A DNA stretch of 64,000 nucleotides. It comes from Echinicola shivajiensis. Its GTDB lineage: Bacteria > Bacteroidota > Bacteroidia > Cytophagales > Cyclobacteriaceae. This document shows, one piece after another, positions 8,148 through 16,363 of this stretch. The stretch spans positions 1 to 64,000 of the forward strand of contig NZ_JAHHZM010000022.1 of NCBI RefSeq assembly GCF_018642165.1, written 5' to 3'. The notes beneath the pieces are model-generated. The model saw only the letters and a list, made by a program, of their open reading frames with translations, was not told where the DNA came from and searched no databases. Position 1 is the first letter of the stretch. Each line of letters starts with the position of its first letter. Both the position numbers and the translations under genes were made by a program.

Positions 8148-9314
8148 TCAAATCTTTTTGTAAATCACAGATCCAATAAAGACCAGGACTAGCAAAACCG
8201 AAATCATTATAACAGTTCTCCAAAAGAGTTTATCCACTATTTTCTCCATATTGTTAAAAGTCATTTCAATGCTTTGATTGGTCATGGTGGTTAAATCCTG
8301 AAAACTTGCTTCCCGCTGCTTGGTTAACTGTTCGATGAGCTCCGCTAATACAATCATCCTTTCCTTTTTGATCTCCTCCAAAACAATTTCTCGCTCTTGA
8401 CGCAAGGCCTGTAATATGGCCATGCGTTCGCTGCTTATATCCTTAAAGGAAGCCTTGCGTTGGTTTTCAATTAATTCGGGACTTGATTCTATCAATAATA
8501 CCGTTCTCTCCAATAAGTGAGCTAAAGAATCGTAGCGACTGGTTAACTCTGGTTTGGTCAATGTATTATTGATCAAAAATTCGGTTTCCCAGCGCATCTG
8601 TTTTGGCAAGATTTCCATAAACGAACTGAGCTGGGAACGCAAGGCATCAAGACTTTGCGACATGTCTTCGGCAAGTTTCTTAAAGGTAACTTTCTCCACA
8701 GTTTGAATTTTAATCATAAGTGGGATCGTAGATTGCCTGACAAAATAGGAGCTTGTAATGGGATGTTGTTCGGCAAAATCTATAACAAGCTTAGTTCCCT
8801 CGGAAATATCATTATCGGGTACCAAATTCCGTCCAATATCCAGTAAGTCTTCCCAAAGAAAATCCAGCGCTTGTAGAGCAATCGGCTGATGATCACCAAA
8901 TAATTCTTTGCCAGTACCCTTTTCAAAATACAATTTCATCTGGTAAGTAAAGACGGCTATATCTATATATCCAAGAAAAGGGTCACTGTTGTATATGGCA
9001 CTGTTTGCGACAGGAATAGCGTTCATTTTCCAAATTAAGGCTTCCTTATCAACGGACGGATTTGAAGAAAGCATTATGATACTGTCTGCTGTCTCAGTTA
9101 TGGTCCGCTCAAACTTATAAAAGAAATCGTTCATGGTCACTCTCAACTCAAGAGGTGATATTTCTAGACTTCCACCTCCTGGACCGACCGATTTTTTTTT
9201 CCTTTGTTGGCCAATGCTTACCTGGCTGATTATTAGGAGTAGAAAGCATGTCCAATAAATCAAAGCCTTGCTCTGAAAGAAAGTTATGGTGCTATTCGAA
9301 TGTGGAGGTACCAT
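8148..9314 (-). CDS. Unknown secreted, C-terminally membrane-anchored coiled-coil protein
   Basis: I do not recognise the family. The preferred start is the ATG at 9312-9314, which gives 388 residues with a signal-like hydrophobic stretch (LIYWTCFLLLIISQ) and then GQQRKKKS. An upstream start at 9383 would add 23 residues. The middle is helical and mostly hydrophilic. The last third is rich in Glu, Arg, Lys and Gln in heptad-like order (coiled coil). The C-terminus is one membrane segment (VIMISVLLVLVFIGSVIY) followed by KKI. The layout suggests a periplasmic domain held to the inner membrane, reminiscent of a sensor or chemoreceptor-like stalk, but no signalling domain is seen. Confidence 0.55.
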   Translation of the reverse strand: MVPPHSNSTITFFQSKALIYWTCFLLLIISQVSIGQQRKKKSVGPGGGSLEISPLELRVTMNDFFYKFERTITETADSIIMLSSNPSVDKEALIWKMNAIPVANSAIYNSDPFLGYIDIAVFTYQMKLYFEKGTGKELFGDHQPIALQALDFLWEDLLDIGRNLVPDNDISEGTKLVIDFAEQHPITSSYFVRQSTIPLMIKIQTVEKVTFKKLAEDMSQSLDALRSQLSSFMEILPKQMRWETEFLINNTLTKPELTSRYDSLAHLLERTVLLIESSPELIENQRKASFKDISSERMAILQALRQEREIVLEEIKKERMIVLAELIEQLTKQREASFQDLTTMTNQSIEMTFNNMEKIVDKLFWRTVIMISVLLVLVFIGSVIYKKI

Positions 9315-9933
9315 GATATTGCGTTTAACTATCTTTTGTCTTTCAATTAGGTACTTTGCCTTTATAAAAGGCTGTGCGACCATTGTTTATCCTTGTCCCG
9401 ATTCAAATTCCTTTTTTAAACCAATGGGTAATTTGACTTAGTTTTACACCAACTTTTAGTTGACCACCTTCTGTAAATCCCTTTGTTTTGATCAATTCCT
9501 TACGCGCAAAACATGCATTCGCCTACCTATTGTCGTCTGAAAGTGTTTTAAAATCGGTCGATTGGTTATAGTTTTCTTGTGCTTTCAGTCCTCTCTATGA
9601 TTCATAACGCTTATTCAGGGTTACAAACAAGGGGCTTTCCTGTTTTGGCTTCTGTATTATCAAGATAAACTTTATATAACATTTTATATAGTCCTTTTAG
9701 GTTTATCTAATGCCAAAAATGATAATATCAGGAAATAAGTGAAAAATGCGACTAAAAAAAATATTTCGTTACGCTATTCTTTTTTCTTATCGCTAAAGAT
9801 CTCGTATAAAAGTAGTTGTGTGGTTTATTGCTTGACTTTGTATGTACCCACCAAACTGAAAATCCGAGAGGTTACTCCGAAGTAGGTGAGAGCTAAAGGT
9901 TATTCATGGAAACCATTATTGAGAGTAGTTTTT
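9315..9933. other. Long intergenic region, no gene recognised
   Basis: About 600 bp between the unknown protein gene and the RidA gene, both on the minus strand. It must contain the promoter of the former. No RNA family, terminator or convincing ORF is visible. The end nearest RidA shows none of the large palindrome seen on RidA's other side. Confidence 0.4.
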
Positions 9934-10395
9934 TCATTCTTTTTTTACCGTGAATGATGCTGTCAATCCAACGCTAAAATTTCTTGGAAGCTTGTCAACT
10001 CCAAAAATTGCTCTCGAATGTTGGCCTTTATCATCTAATATTTTCATGAATAAGTCGGATGCTCCATTAACCACTTTTGGTGAATCGTCCCAATTATTCC
10101 CTGATTGAAAGTAGGCGTCTATGTGGTTAAGTCCTACAAGCTTGTCGAATCCAACTTTCTTATCAATTTGTGCCAAAACATTCAAAGCACAAAGTTCCAT
10201 TGCTTTATATCCATCTTCTGTGCTTAGGTCATTACCTAAACGTCCGAGGTAAAGATACTCTTCGTTCAAAATCGGAAATTGAATCGCAACGTATGCAATA
10301 TTCTCTCTGATATTGACCGAGACGTAGCTTCCGCCCGGTGTTGATACGTTCGGCAGTTCATATCCGAGTTTGTCTAAGTTTTCTTTTGGTGTCAT
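9934..10395 (-). CDS. RidA/YjgF-family protein
   Basis: This 153-residue protein belongs to the YjgF/YER057c/UK114 family (trimeric enamine/imine deaminases and relatives). Visible signs are the N-terminal strand region, the central MELCALNVLAQIDKKVGFDKL helix and the C-terminal part HSRAIFGVDKLPRNFSVGL, which carries the conserved Arg of the active site. It is slightly longer than RidA itself (about 128 residues), as in the extended RidA subgroups, which do not always deaminate. It lies next to the group II intron and the attC-like palindrome, so it may be a captured gene. Its start is 15 bp downstream of GTTGGC at the palindrome edge. Confidence 0.8.
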   Translation of the reverse strand: MTPKENLDKLGYELPNVSTPGGSYVSVNIRENIAYVAIQFPILNEEYLYLGRLGNDLSTEDGYKAMELCALNVLAQIDKKVGFDKLVGLNHIDAYFQSGNNWDDSPKVVNGASDLFMKILDDKGQHSRAIFGVDKLPRNFSVGLTASFTVKKE

Positions 10396-10409
10396 AATCT
10401 CTCATTATA

Positions 10410-10535
10410 GCCAACTGTTTCGGGGCTTTGCGTTCGTGCGGGAAATCGAAGCACAAAAGCCAATATTATTACTAAAGTTCAATTGAAAAACTACTGTTGA
10501 ATTTTGCACTTCAGCCCGCCTGACGCAAAACCCAT
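10410..10535 (-). repeat. Large imperfect inverted repeat, attC-like, split by the group II intron
   Basis: On the minus strand, the sequence just before the RidA gene folds on itself. ACGCAAAACCC (10523-10533) pairs with GGGGCTTTGCGT (10422-10433). TTTTGCACTTCAGCCCGC (10502-10519) pairs imperfectly with 10437-10458. About 43 bp of loop contain TTCAATTGAA (10478-10487). The outer arm continues as TTGTGGTGT (12496-12504) on the far side of the intron, so the undisturbed element would be about 134 bp. This is the size and shape of an integron attC site. The integron reading is inference. Confidence 0.5.
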
Positions 10536-10660
10536 GTGTGTGCCTTGAATGGTGAATATAGGTCAAAAAGTTGACCGTTCCAACGGGTGGAAGTCCCCGA
10601 TGCGCGGGAGTCGTTACCCGAAGCAAAGCAAGTGGCAAGGTGGTTTGGAGTGATCCATGC

Positions 10661-10887
10661 ACTGAAGCCCGCCTCCCGGAGGGCAGGTAAGCCAGACTGC
10701 GGTGTCTGTACTGAAGAATACGCTCGAGCACGAGAGTGCGAAGGGGGCGCACGCAGTGCCACATACTGAGGCTATGAGGTCGGATGAGGTAACACATGCT
10801 GCCGAAGTCCCAACTTCCCGAAAGGGAGGAAGTACCAAAATAGTAGATGTGGCAGCGACAGGCAGAAGCCTGCCTGCCGCAGGCAGG
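10661..10887. repeat. REP-like palindromic sequences inside the intron
   Basis: Two GC-rich palindromes lie in the 5' half of the intron: CCCGCCTCCCGGAGGGCAGG near 10668-10687 (imperfect), and CCTGCCTG-CCG-CAGGCAGG at 10869-10887 (perfect 8-bp arms). They share the GCCTGCC/GGCAGG theme with a palindrome at 57840-57853 (TCCGCCTGGGCGGA). They may be copies of a dispersed element, or loops grown on intron stems. Confidence 0.45.
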
Positions 10888-11105
10888 GATATTCATCTTA
10901 CCGAGGGAGATCTCTGGATGTCGGGAACATTCAAGAGAAGTCAGCCGAGGTCATAGTAGTTAACAGCAACGAGCCGATACCGCAAGCATAACATCGGAGG
11001 ACTCACAAGTTAGCGAAGGACTGAACATTGGATTACGTCCAAATTCGATAGGGAGCACCATTTGGGGCAGCCTTATCCTAAGCGGACAGGGTTAACAGAT
11101 TAATC

Positions 11106-12417
11106 ATGATAGAAAAAGTACTCAACCGTAAGAACCTCTACAAAGCCTACCGACAGGTGGTGCGGAACAAAGGTTCGGCAGGGGTGGACGGCAAGAAGGT
11201 CACCGAACTGTTCTCCTATCTGGAAAGCAACAGGGATAGTATTGGCACGTCCATTCTGAACCATACGTACGTACCGAGACCTATCAAGGGGAGGACGAAG
11301 CGGGAGCTTCGGGCCAGGCTGCGGGTGGATACCCAAGAGTAACGGAAAGACAAGATTACTGGGGGTTCCCACCGTAGTGGACAGATGGCTCCAACAAGCC
11401 GTAAGCCAAGTGCTGATGACCAAGTATGAACTTACGTTCGAGGAATACAGCTATGGCTTTCGACCGCAGAAGAACATCCACAAGTCAGTGACACAAGCCC
11501 TGAAATACATCAATGATGGCTATCAGGACATAGTGGACATCGACCTGAAAGGGTTCTTTGACGAAGTTGACCATTCGGTACTGCTTCAATTTATTTACCA
11601 GCGGGTTAAATGTCCGACCACCCTACGGCTTATTCGGAAATGGCTACGTGCACCCATCCAGATCAACGGAAAACTGCACAAACGTAGAAAAGGCGTTCCA
11701 CAGGGCTCTCCGATCAGTCCACTTCTCTCCAACATCCTACTGGATGTTCTGGACAAGGAGCTGGATAGGAGAAACCTTAAATACGTCCGTTATGCTGATG
11801 ATTTCAGCATCTACACCAAGTCAAAGAAGGAAGCCAGAAAAGTGGGCAACGAGATTTACCTTTTTCTAAAGGATAAACTCCGACTTCCCATCAACAGGGA
11901 GAAAAGCGGCATCCGAAGACCCTCTAATTTCGAAATGCTGGGACATGCATTTGTCCCAACTTACCAGAAAGGAGTAAAAGGAAAATACCAGTTGGTGGTG
12001 AAGCAAAACAGTTGGGAATCACTCAAACGCAAGCTCAAGCAGATCACCAAGAAAACCAGACCATACAGTTTTGAGGAACGGCTGAAAAAGTTGACAGAGG
12101 TCTGGCGGGGATGGGTAAACAATTACCGCCTTGCCAGTATCCACGCAAAGCTAAAAGCCATTGATGAATGGCTCAGAAACCGACTCAGATACTGTATATG
12201 GCACGACTGGAAGAAGCCTGAGCGGAAACGCAAAAACCTGATCAGACTGGGAGTGGACCAAGACCATGCCTACGCATGGAGTAGAACCAGAAAAGGAGGA
12301 TGGGCAGTGGCTCAAAGCCCTATTCTGATCACTACTATCACTTTGTCATGCCTGAGAAGAAAAGGGTATGAATCGATGCTCTCCTACTACCTCAAAACAC
12401 AACCTATAATCCAGTGA
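11106..12417 (+). pseudogene. Frameshifted group II intron reverse transcriptase/maturase
   Basis: Two partial frames make up one LtrA-type protein. Frame 1, from 11106, gives the N-terminal part (IEKVLNRKNLYKAYRQVVRN, then VPRPIKG) and stops at 11342. The next frame, from about 11320 to 12417, holds IPKSNGKTRLLGVPTVVDRW, the RT catalytic YADD (in LKYVRYADDFSIY), and a group II maturase region (WRGWVNNYRLASIHAKL). No HNH endonuclease is present. The break comes with an apparent insertion of about 33 bp (11291-11323) containing a GAAGC-GGGA-GCTTC hairpin, plus loss of about 2 bp. Read straight, the protein is truncated at 78 residues, so it is probably inactive. Confidence 0.8.
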
Positions 12418-12508
12418 ACCGCCGTATACGAGACCCGTACGTACGGTGGTGTGTGAGGCGCACCGTGGGCTTATAGCTCACGGCCGTCTACACGATTGTG
12501 GTGTCGTT

Positions 12509-13522
12509 TTATTTATTAAATATCTTTTCTACTTCAGGGTTATATCCCCAAAATTCTATACCCTTCTGTTTTAAAGTACTTCTATCTGTTTCATCCATAA
12601 GTCGCCACAAGTTTGTAGACTTTATAGTTTGACTCGTTTTAAGAATGTCCGTAGCTTGTATCATAAGTTCTTTTCTCGAGGCAGCCTTAAAATTTTCAGG
12701 GAAGAAAAGTAAAAAGGTTTTCAGGCTTTCAAGTTGTTCAATTGAACGTATATCAACTAATCTACTGTTGTTTTCGATTTGAATCTTGTTTAAATTCTTA
12801 AGCGAACTGAGATTTGGAAGTACTTCCATTTTTGACATTCCTTCAAAGCATAGTGTCTTAAGGTTTATTAATCCAGATAAGAAATCATAGTCTGGAATTT
12901 GGCGTGTTCTGCTAATCTCCAGTTCTTCTAATTGCTTCAGTTTCGAAATGGATGACAAATCCTTGTAGCTACCAAATAATAGGTTAAGCTCTTTAAGATT
13001 TTGCAGATTTTCGACAAATTTTAAGTCAGCCATTTTCACACCTCTCAGAGTTAATACTTCTAATTGAGTTAAACTGGATAAAGCTTCTAAACCCTTTTTC
13101 ATTCCATCGTTGTAGAATCTTTTTAGGTTTTTGAAAGTGGAAATAAAATCAACATTTATAGAAGTAGATTTTGTTTCCCCAAGACTAAGATCCTCTAAAT
13201 CTAAATATTTACTAATTGCTGAGAAATCTGTTGTCAAATATGATGAAACGGCAAACCTTTTTATTGATGGAAGGTGTTCGAGAAATTTAAAATCGACTTC
13301 TTCATACCAAAATATATGTAATCTAATTTGTGGATACTTATTAAAGAACTTTTCCAGTACATTCCATGTCCTAGTCGATGGAGTTTTAAACTCATAAAAC
13401 TGAAGAGAATGAATATTAGGCTCATTAATAAGTCTTTCAATATCAGATTCCTTCAAGTCAGAATACACGTTAATGTTTCCGCCAAAGTTTCCCCATTTCT
13501 TTTCTTTCTTAAAAAGTCCCAT
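12509..13522 (-). CDS. Leucine-rich-repeat protein
   Basis: The 337-residue protein contains several LRR units of the type LxxLxxLxLxx(N/G)xxxL, for example LEALSSLTQLEVLTLRGVKM and LQNLKELNLLFGSYKDLSSI. The units run from about residue 80 to 270, preceded by a short N-terminal cap. There is no signal peptide and no membrane segment, so it is likely cytoplasmic and acts by protein binding; no partner is indicated. It lies directly downstream of the tyrosine recombinase gene, in the same orientation. It is bounded by GTTGTGGTG (13538-13546) and CACCACAA (12496-12503), so it may be a mobile cassette. Confidence 0.75.
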   Translation of the reverse strand: MGLFKKEKKWGNFGGNINVYSDLKESDIERLINEPNIHSLQFYEFKTPSTRTWNVLEKFFNKYPQIRLHIFWYEEVDFKFLEHLPSIKRFAVSSYLTTDFSAISKYLDLEDLSLGETKSTSINVDFISTFKNLKRFYNDGMKKGLEALSSLTQLEVLTLRGVKMADLKFVENLQNLKELNLLFGSYKDLSSISKLKQLEELEISRTRQIPDYDFLSGLINLKTLCFEGMSKMEVLPNLSSLKNLNKIQIENNSRLVDIRSIEQLESLKTFLLFFPENFKAASRKELMIQATDILKTSQTIKSTNLWRLMDETDRSTLKQKGIEFWGYNPEVEKIFNK

Positions 13523-13556
13523 TCTTTTCTTCTAATGCACCACAACTTGTTTATAT

Positions 13557-13604
13557 GTCTGGTTTTTCCAGACATATCCTGCTAATATAGCAGAATAAGT
13601 CTGG
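13557..13604. repeat. Nested palindromes between recombinase and LRR gene (attI-like candidate)
   Basis: In 48 bp the plus strand has GTCTGG (13557), CCAGAC (13568), CTGCTA (13579), TAGCAG (13588) and GTCTGG (13599). This gives two alternative hairpins around CCAGAC, and a nested stem CCAGAC-CTGCTA/TAGCAG-GTCTGG on 13568-13604. The site lies directly downstream of the recombinase stop and just before GTTGTGGTG at the LRR gene edge. It could be a recombination site for that recombinase, or a complex terminator. Confidence 0.45.
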
Positions 13605-13627
13605 TTTTAATTACCTTTTATTTCTTC

Positions 13628-14746
13628 TTATTCCCCTAGATCCAAATCGTCTAATGGACTAGTTATTTCTTTCAATGATTTCGCGCTGACATGAGTATAG
13701 ATTTCAGTTGTTTTACTACTATTATGCCCCAATAATTCCTGTATATGCCTTATATCTGTCCCTCTTTCTAGCAAGTGGGTAGCATAACTATGTCTTAACC
13801 AGTGTGGTGTCACAGGTTTATTGATCTTAGCTTTTTTAACTGCTTTTTTTAATACTTCCGCCAAACTTTTTTCACTGTATTTCCCTCCCTTTTGTCCTTC
13901 AAAAATATAAGATTGAGGTTTATAGGCCTTGTAATATTCCTCTAAGTGCTTAATCAATATTTTGGACAAGGTGACTATTCTGTCTTTCTTTCCTTTACTT
14001 TGTTTAATTAATATTACCCCTCGTTCCCTTTGAATATGTTCAAATTTAAGGGATAGAACTTCGCTTCTTCGGAGACCACATGAATAGAGCATCATAATTA
14101 AAAGCTTATGCTTTTGGTTGGTCGTAACATTGAGTATTCTGTTGATTTCTTCCTTGCTCAGTACATTGGGTAGCGACCTGTTTCTTTTAGGTCTATAAAT
14201 CAATTCAGGATCCAGTTTTCTTAGTTGGCGGTTTTGGAAAAACAATTTGATGGAATTGACCATCTGATTTTGGAAGGATGCTGAATAACCTCTATCAATG
14301 ATATAATCCTTGTTGAATTTTTCCACGTCACCATTTTCAATTGCCCTAACACTTTTGTTATTTAAAAATCTGAAAAATACTTGAATACATTCAGTATATG
14401 TCTTTATGGTACTTTCACTGTACCGCTTATTTCTCATCCAATCCTGAAATGCTTCTATTTCTTTAAAAATCTCAAGCGCTAAAGGAGGTAGTTCGGGGAA
14501 ATTTTTGGAATAATTGGCTTTTCTAAATGAGGAATAATCCAACCACACCTTTCCTTTGAAAAATAGGATCAAGCGATCAAGAATATCATCAGTGTAGGGA
14601 ACCCACCAGGCCTTTTCATGCCTGCTCCATACACAATTGGGAAAGGTTTTTACCAGTTCCTTCAGTTCAAAATCGTAGGGGAATTCCAGTTTGACCATTG
14701 GCTTTTTCCCAAAAAAGCCATTAGATAAAATAATTTTTTTCATCAT
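13628..14746 (-). CDS. Tyrosine recombinase (XerD-like), with N-terminal extension
   Basis: This is a 372-residue site-specific recombinase. The catalytic set is complete: Arg226 (GLRRSE), Lys in KGKKDR near 251-254, HWLRH with His315 and Arg318, His341 in LLGHNSS and Tyr350 in EIYTHVS. The core-binding domain spans about residues 95-190. The first roughly 85 residues form an extra domain (WSRHEKAWWVPYTDD) that Xer proteins lack. The IntI-specific insertion between the catalytic boxes is not present, so it is not a classical integron integrase. Palindromes lie on both sides, and the LRR gene is directly downstream. It likely moves DNA locally, substrate unknown. Confidence 0.85.
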   Translation of the reverse strand: MMKKIILSNGFFGKKPMVKLEFPYDFELKELVKTFPNCVWSRHEKAWWVPYTDDILDRLILFFKGKVWLDYSSFRKANYSKNFPELPPLALEIFKEIEAFQDWMRNKRYSESTIKTYTECIQVFFRFLNNKSVRAIENGDVEKFNKDYIIDRGYSASFQNQMVNSIKLFFQNRQLRKLDPELIYRPKRNRSLPNVLSKEEINRILNVTTNQKHKLLIMMLYSCGLRRSEVLSLKFEHIQRERGVILIKQSKGKKDRIVTLSKILIKHLEEYYKAYKPQSYIFEGQKGGKYSEKSLAEVLKKAVKKAKINKPVTPHWLRHSYATHLLERGTDIRHIQELLGHNSSKTTEIYTHVSAKSLKEITSPLDDLDLGE

Positions 14747-14792
14747 ACAAAAAGTTCTTGATTCAAATTTGATCAGTTTGTATTAGAAGATT

Positions 14793-14858
14793 GAAACCTG
14801 ACAGGTTTCAAAAAAACTAAAAGGACTTCATAGGCTGTAAAAACCTGTCAGGTTTTAC
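14793..14858. repeat. Pair of AACCTG-CAGGTT palindromes
   Basis: GAAACCTG-A-CAGGTTTC is a perfect 17-bp palindrome at 14793-14809. A second, with the same core plus an extra A in the left arm (GTAAAAACCTG-T-CAGGTTTTAC), lies at 14837-14858. Both are upstream of the recombinase start and downstream of the scoB stop. They could be terminators of the sco genes or targets of a DNA-binding protein. Confidence 0.5.
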
Positions 14859-14968
14859 CCATCTCCTAAACATGATAAGGCATCCCTTTATGAAGCCAAT
14901 TATTCCAAAAATCACTCCTGTTAATCTCCGGGCAAGCAAAAGTGATCCTATGCCTAAACTAAAGTCGC

Positions 14969-15625
14969 TTAAAAAAACATCTCCGGAATATCACCCTCTA
15001 CCACCAATCTACCTTCGGTTTTGGATCGAATTTCTTCTACAGTGACTTCTGGGGCCCTTTCTATCAGCTTGAAACCACCCTCGGGCAAGACCTTTAGATA
15101 GGCCAGGTCGGTGACGATTTTCTTCACACAGTTGATGCCTGTTATGGGCAGGCTGCAGTTTTTCAATAATTTGGATTTGCCATCTTTGCTGCAATGCTGC
15201 ATGGCCACGATGATATTTTCGGCGGAAGCCACCAGGTCCATGGCACCGCCCATGCCTTTGACCATTTTGCCGGGAATCTTCCAGTTGGCAATATCCCCAT
15301 TTTCGGAAACCTCCATGGCCCCAAGGATGGTCAGGTGTACATGTCCACCGCGGATCATGGCAAAGGATTCGGCAGAATTAAAAAGTACTGAGCCATCCAC
15401 CATGCTGATGGTCTGTTTGCCGGCATTGATCAGGTCGGCATCGACATTTTCCTCAGTAGGGAAGGGCCCAATGCCCAACAGGCCATTTTCTGATTGCAGG
15501 ACTACATCAAGGTTGTCTGGGATGTAGTTAGCCACTAGGGTAGGAATGCCTATTCCCAGATTGATATATTGTCCGTCTTTGATTTCTTTGGCAATGCGTT
15601 GTGCTATTTGGGTTTTGCTAAGCAT
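14969..15625 (-). CDS. scoB: 3-oxoacid CoA-transferase subunit B
   Basis: This 218-residue protein is the small/beta subunit of succinyl-CoA:3-oxoacid (or acetate/butyrate-acetoacetate) CoA-transferase. The catalytic glutamate sits in SENGLLG (Glu46), in the expected position. It moves CoA between acyl-CoA and an oxoacid, and works with the alpha subunit encoded just upstream (15656-16351, 30 bp apart). The pair is probably co-transcribed with ribF as the end of a longer minus-strand run. The specific acid cannot be decided by eye. Confidence 0.9.
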   Translation of the reverse strand: MLSKTQIAQRIAKEIKDGQYINLGIGIPTLVANYIPDNLDVVLQSENGLLGIGPFPTEENVDADLINAGKQTISMVDGSVLFNSAESFAMIRGGHVHLTILGAMEVSENGDIANWKIPGKMVKGMGGAMDLVASAENIIVAMQHCSKDGKSKLLKNCSLPITGINCVKKIVTDLAYLKVLPEGGFKLIERAPEVTVEEIRSKTEGRLVVEGDIPEMFF

Positions 15626-15655
15626 GCTATTGGAGTTTAAAGCCTTGGAAATGAA

Positions 15656-16351
15656 CTATTCTCTTATGGTTCTTTTTTCTATTCTTTTTTCATAATCCTT
15701 GCCTTGGAATATCCGCTGCACATAGATTCCAGGGGTATGGATTTGATTGGGATCCAATGCTCCGGCAGGTACCAGCTCTTCCACCTCGGCTATGGTAATG
15801 GCGCCTGCTGCGGCCATCATGGGATTGAAGTTCCTGGCCGTTCCCTTATAGATAAGGTTGCCGGCTGTATCTCCCTTCCAGGCCTTTACCAGTGAAAAAT
15901 CAGCCTTTAGCCAACTTTCCAAAATATAGAGCTTGCCATCAAATTCCCTGATTTCCTTGCCTTCGGCCACTTCGGTGCCCACACCTGCAGGGGTGAAAAA
16001 AGCAGGAATACCAGCACCTCCAGCCCGGGTTCTCTCTGCCAAGGTCCCTTGGGGGATCAGTTCTACTTCCAATTCCCCACTGAGTAATTGCCGCTCAAAT
16101 TCAGCATTTTCACCCACATAAGAGGAGATCATCTTTTTGACCATTTTCTTTTGCAGCATCAGGCCAATGCCAAAATCATCCACCCCCGCATTATTGGAAA
16201 TACAGGTCAGGCCGGAAATATCCTTTTTGAGTAGGGCTTTGATGCTGTTTTCTGGAATGCCACAAAGACCAAAGCCACCTAACATCAATACAGCATGGCT
16301 TTTGATATCTGCGGTGGCTTCCTCTGCATCTTTTACAGTTTTATTGATCAT
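15656..16351 (-). CDS. scoA: 3-oxoacid CoA-transferase subunit A
   Basis: This 231-residue alpha subunit carries the family glycine-rich start ([19 protein letters not shown]) that binds CoA, and a second conserved loop ([21 protein letters not shown]). It forms the enzyme with the beta subunit downstream. The length is standard for a separate subunit rather than a fused SCOT. Its start is 12 bp from the ribF stop region, so transcription probably continues from ribF into scoA-scoB, linking the enzyme to the ftsX-uppP-truB-ribF block. Substrate range is uncertain. Confidence 0.9.
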   Translation of the reverse strand: MINKTVKDAEEATADIKSHAVLMLGGFGLCGIPENSIKALLKKDISGLTCISNNAGVDDFGIGLMLQKKMVKKMISSYVGENAEFERQLLSGELEVELIPQGTLAERTRAGGAGIPAFFTPAGVGTEVAEGKEIREFDGKLYILESWLKADFSLVKAWKGDTAGNLIYKGTARNFNPMMAAAGAITIAEVEELVPAGALDPNQIHTPGIYVQRIFQGKDYEKRIEKRTIRE

Positions 16352-16363
16352 GGGTTTATCAAG

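Larger units (their letters stand above)
10536..12496 (+). mobile_element. Group II intron with degenerate internal ORF
   Basis: The 5' boundary is GTGTG at about 10536-10540, in agreement with the GUGYG intron start. A reverse transcriptase gene lies in the domain IV position (11106-12417). Domain V is visible at 12416-12450 with paired arms around CCGTA and TACGG, and domain VI at about 12453-12492. The 3' end is near CTACACGAT (12488-12496). Boundaries are uncertain by about 2 bp because of the repeated GTGTGTG. The intron sits inside the attC-like palindrome, 13 bp beyond the stop of the LRR gene. The element probably no longer moves on its own, because its RT frame is broken. Confidence 0.8.

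Noticed and set aside
10405-10956. Several overlapping frames of 60-163 codons on both strands
   Set aside because: They lie in the structured 5' part of the group II intron and the attC-like palindrome; GC-rich RNA stems leave open frames by chance.
13628-14746. Classical integron integrase IntI
   Set aside because: The IntI-specific extra segment between the catalytic boxes is absent, so the protein is called XerD-like even though the surroundings look integron-like.
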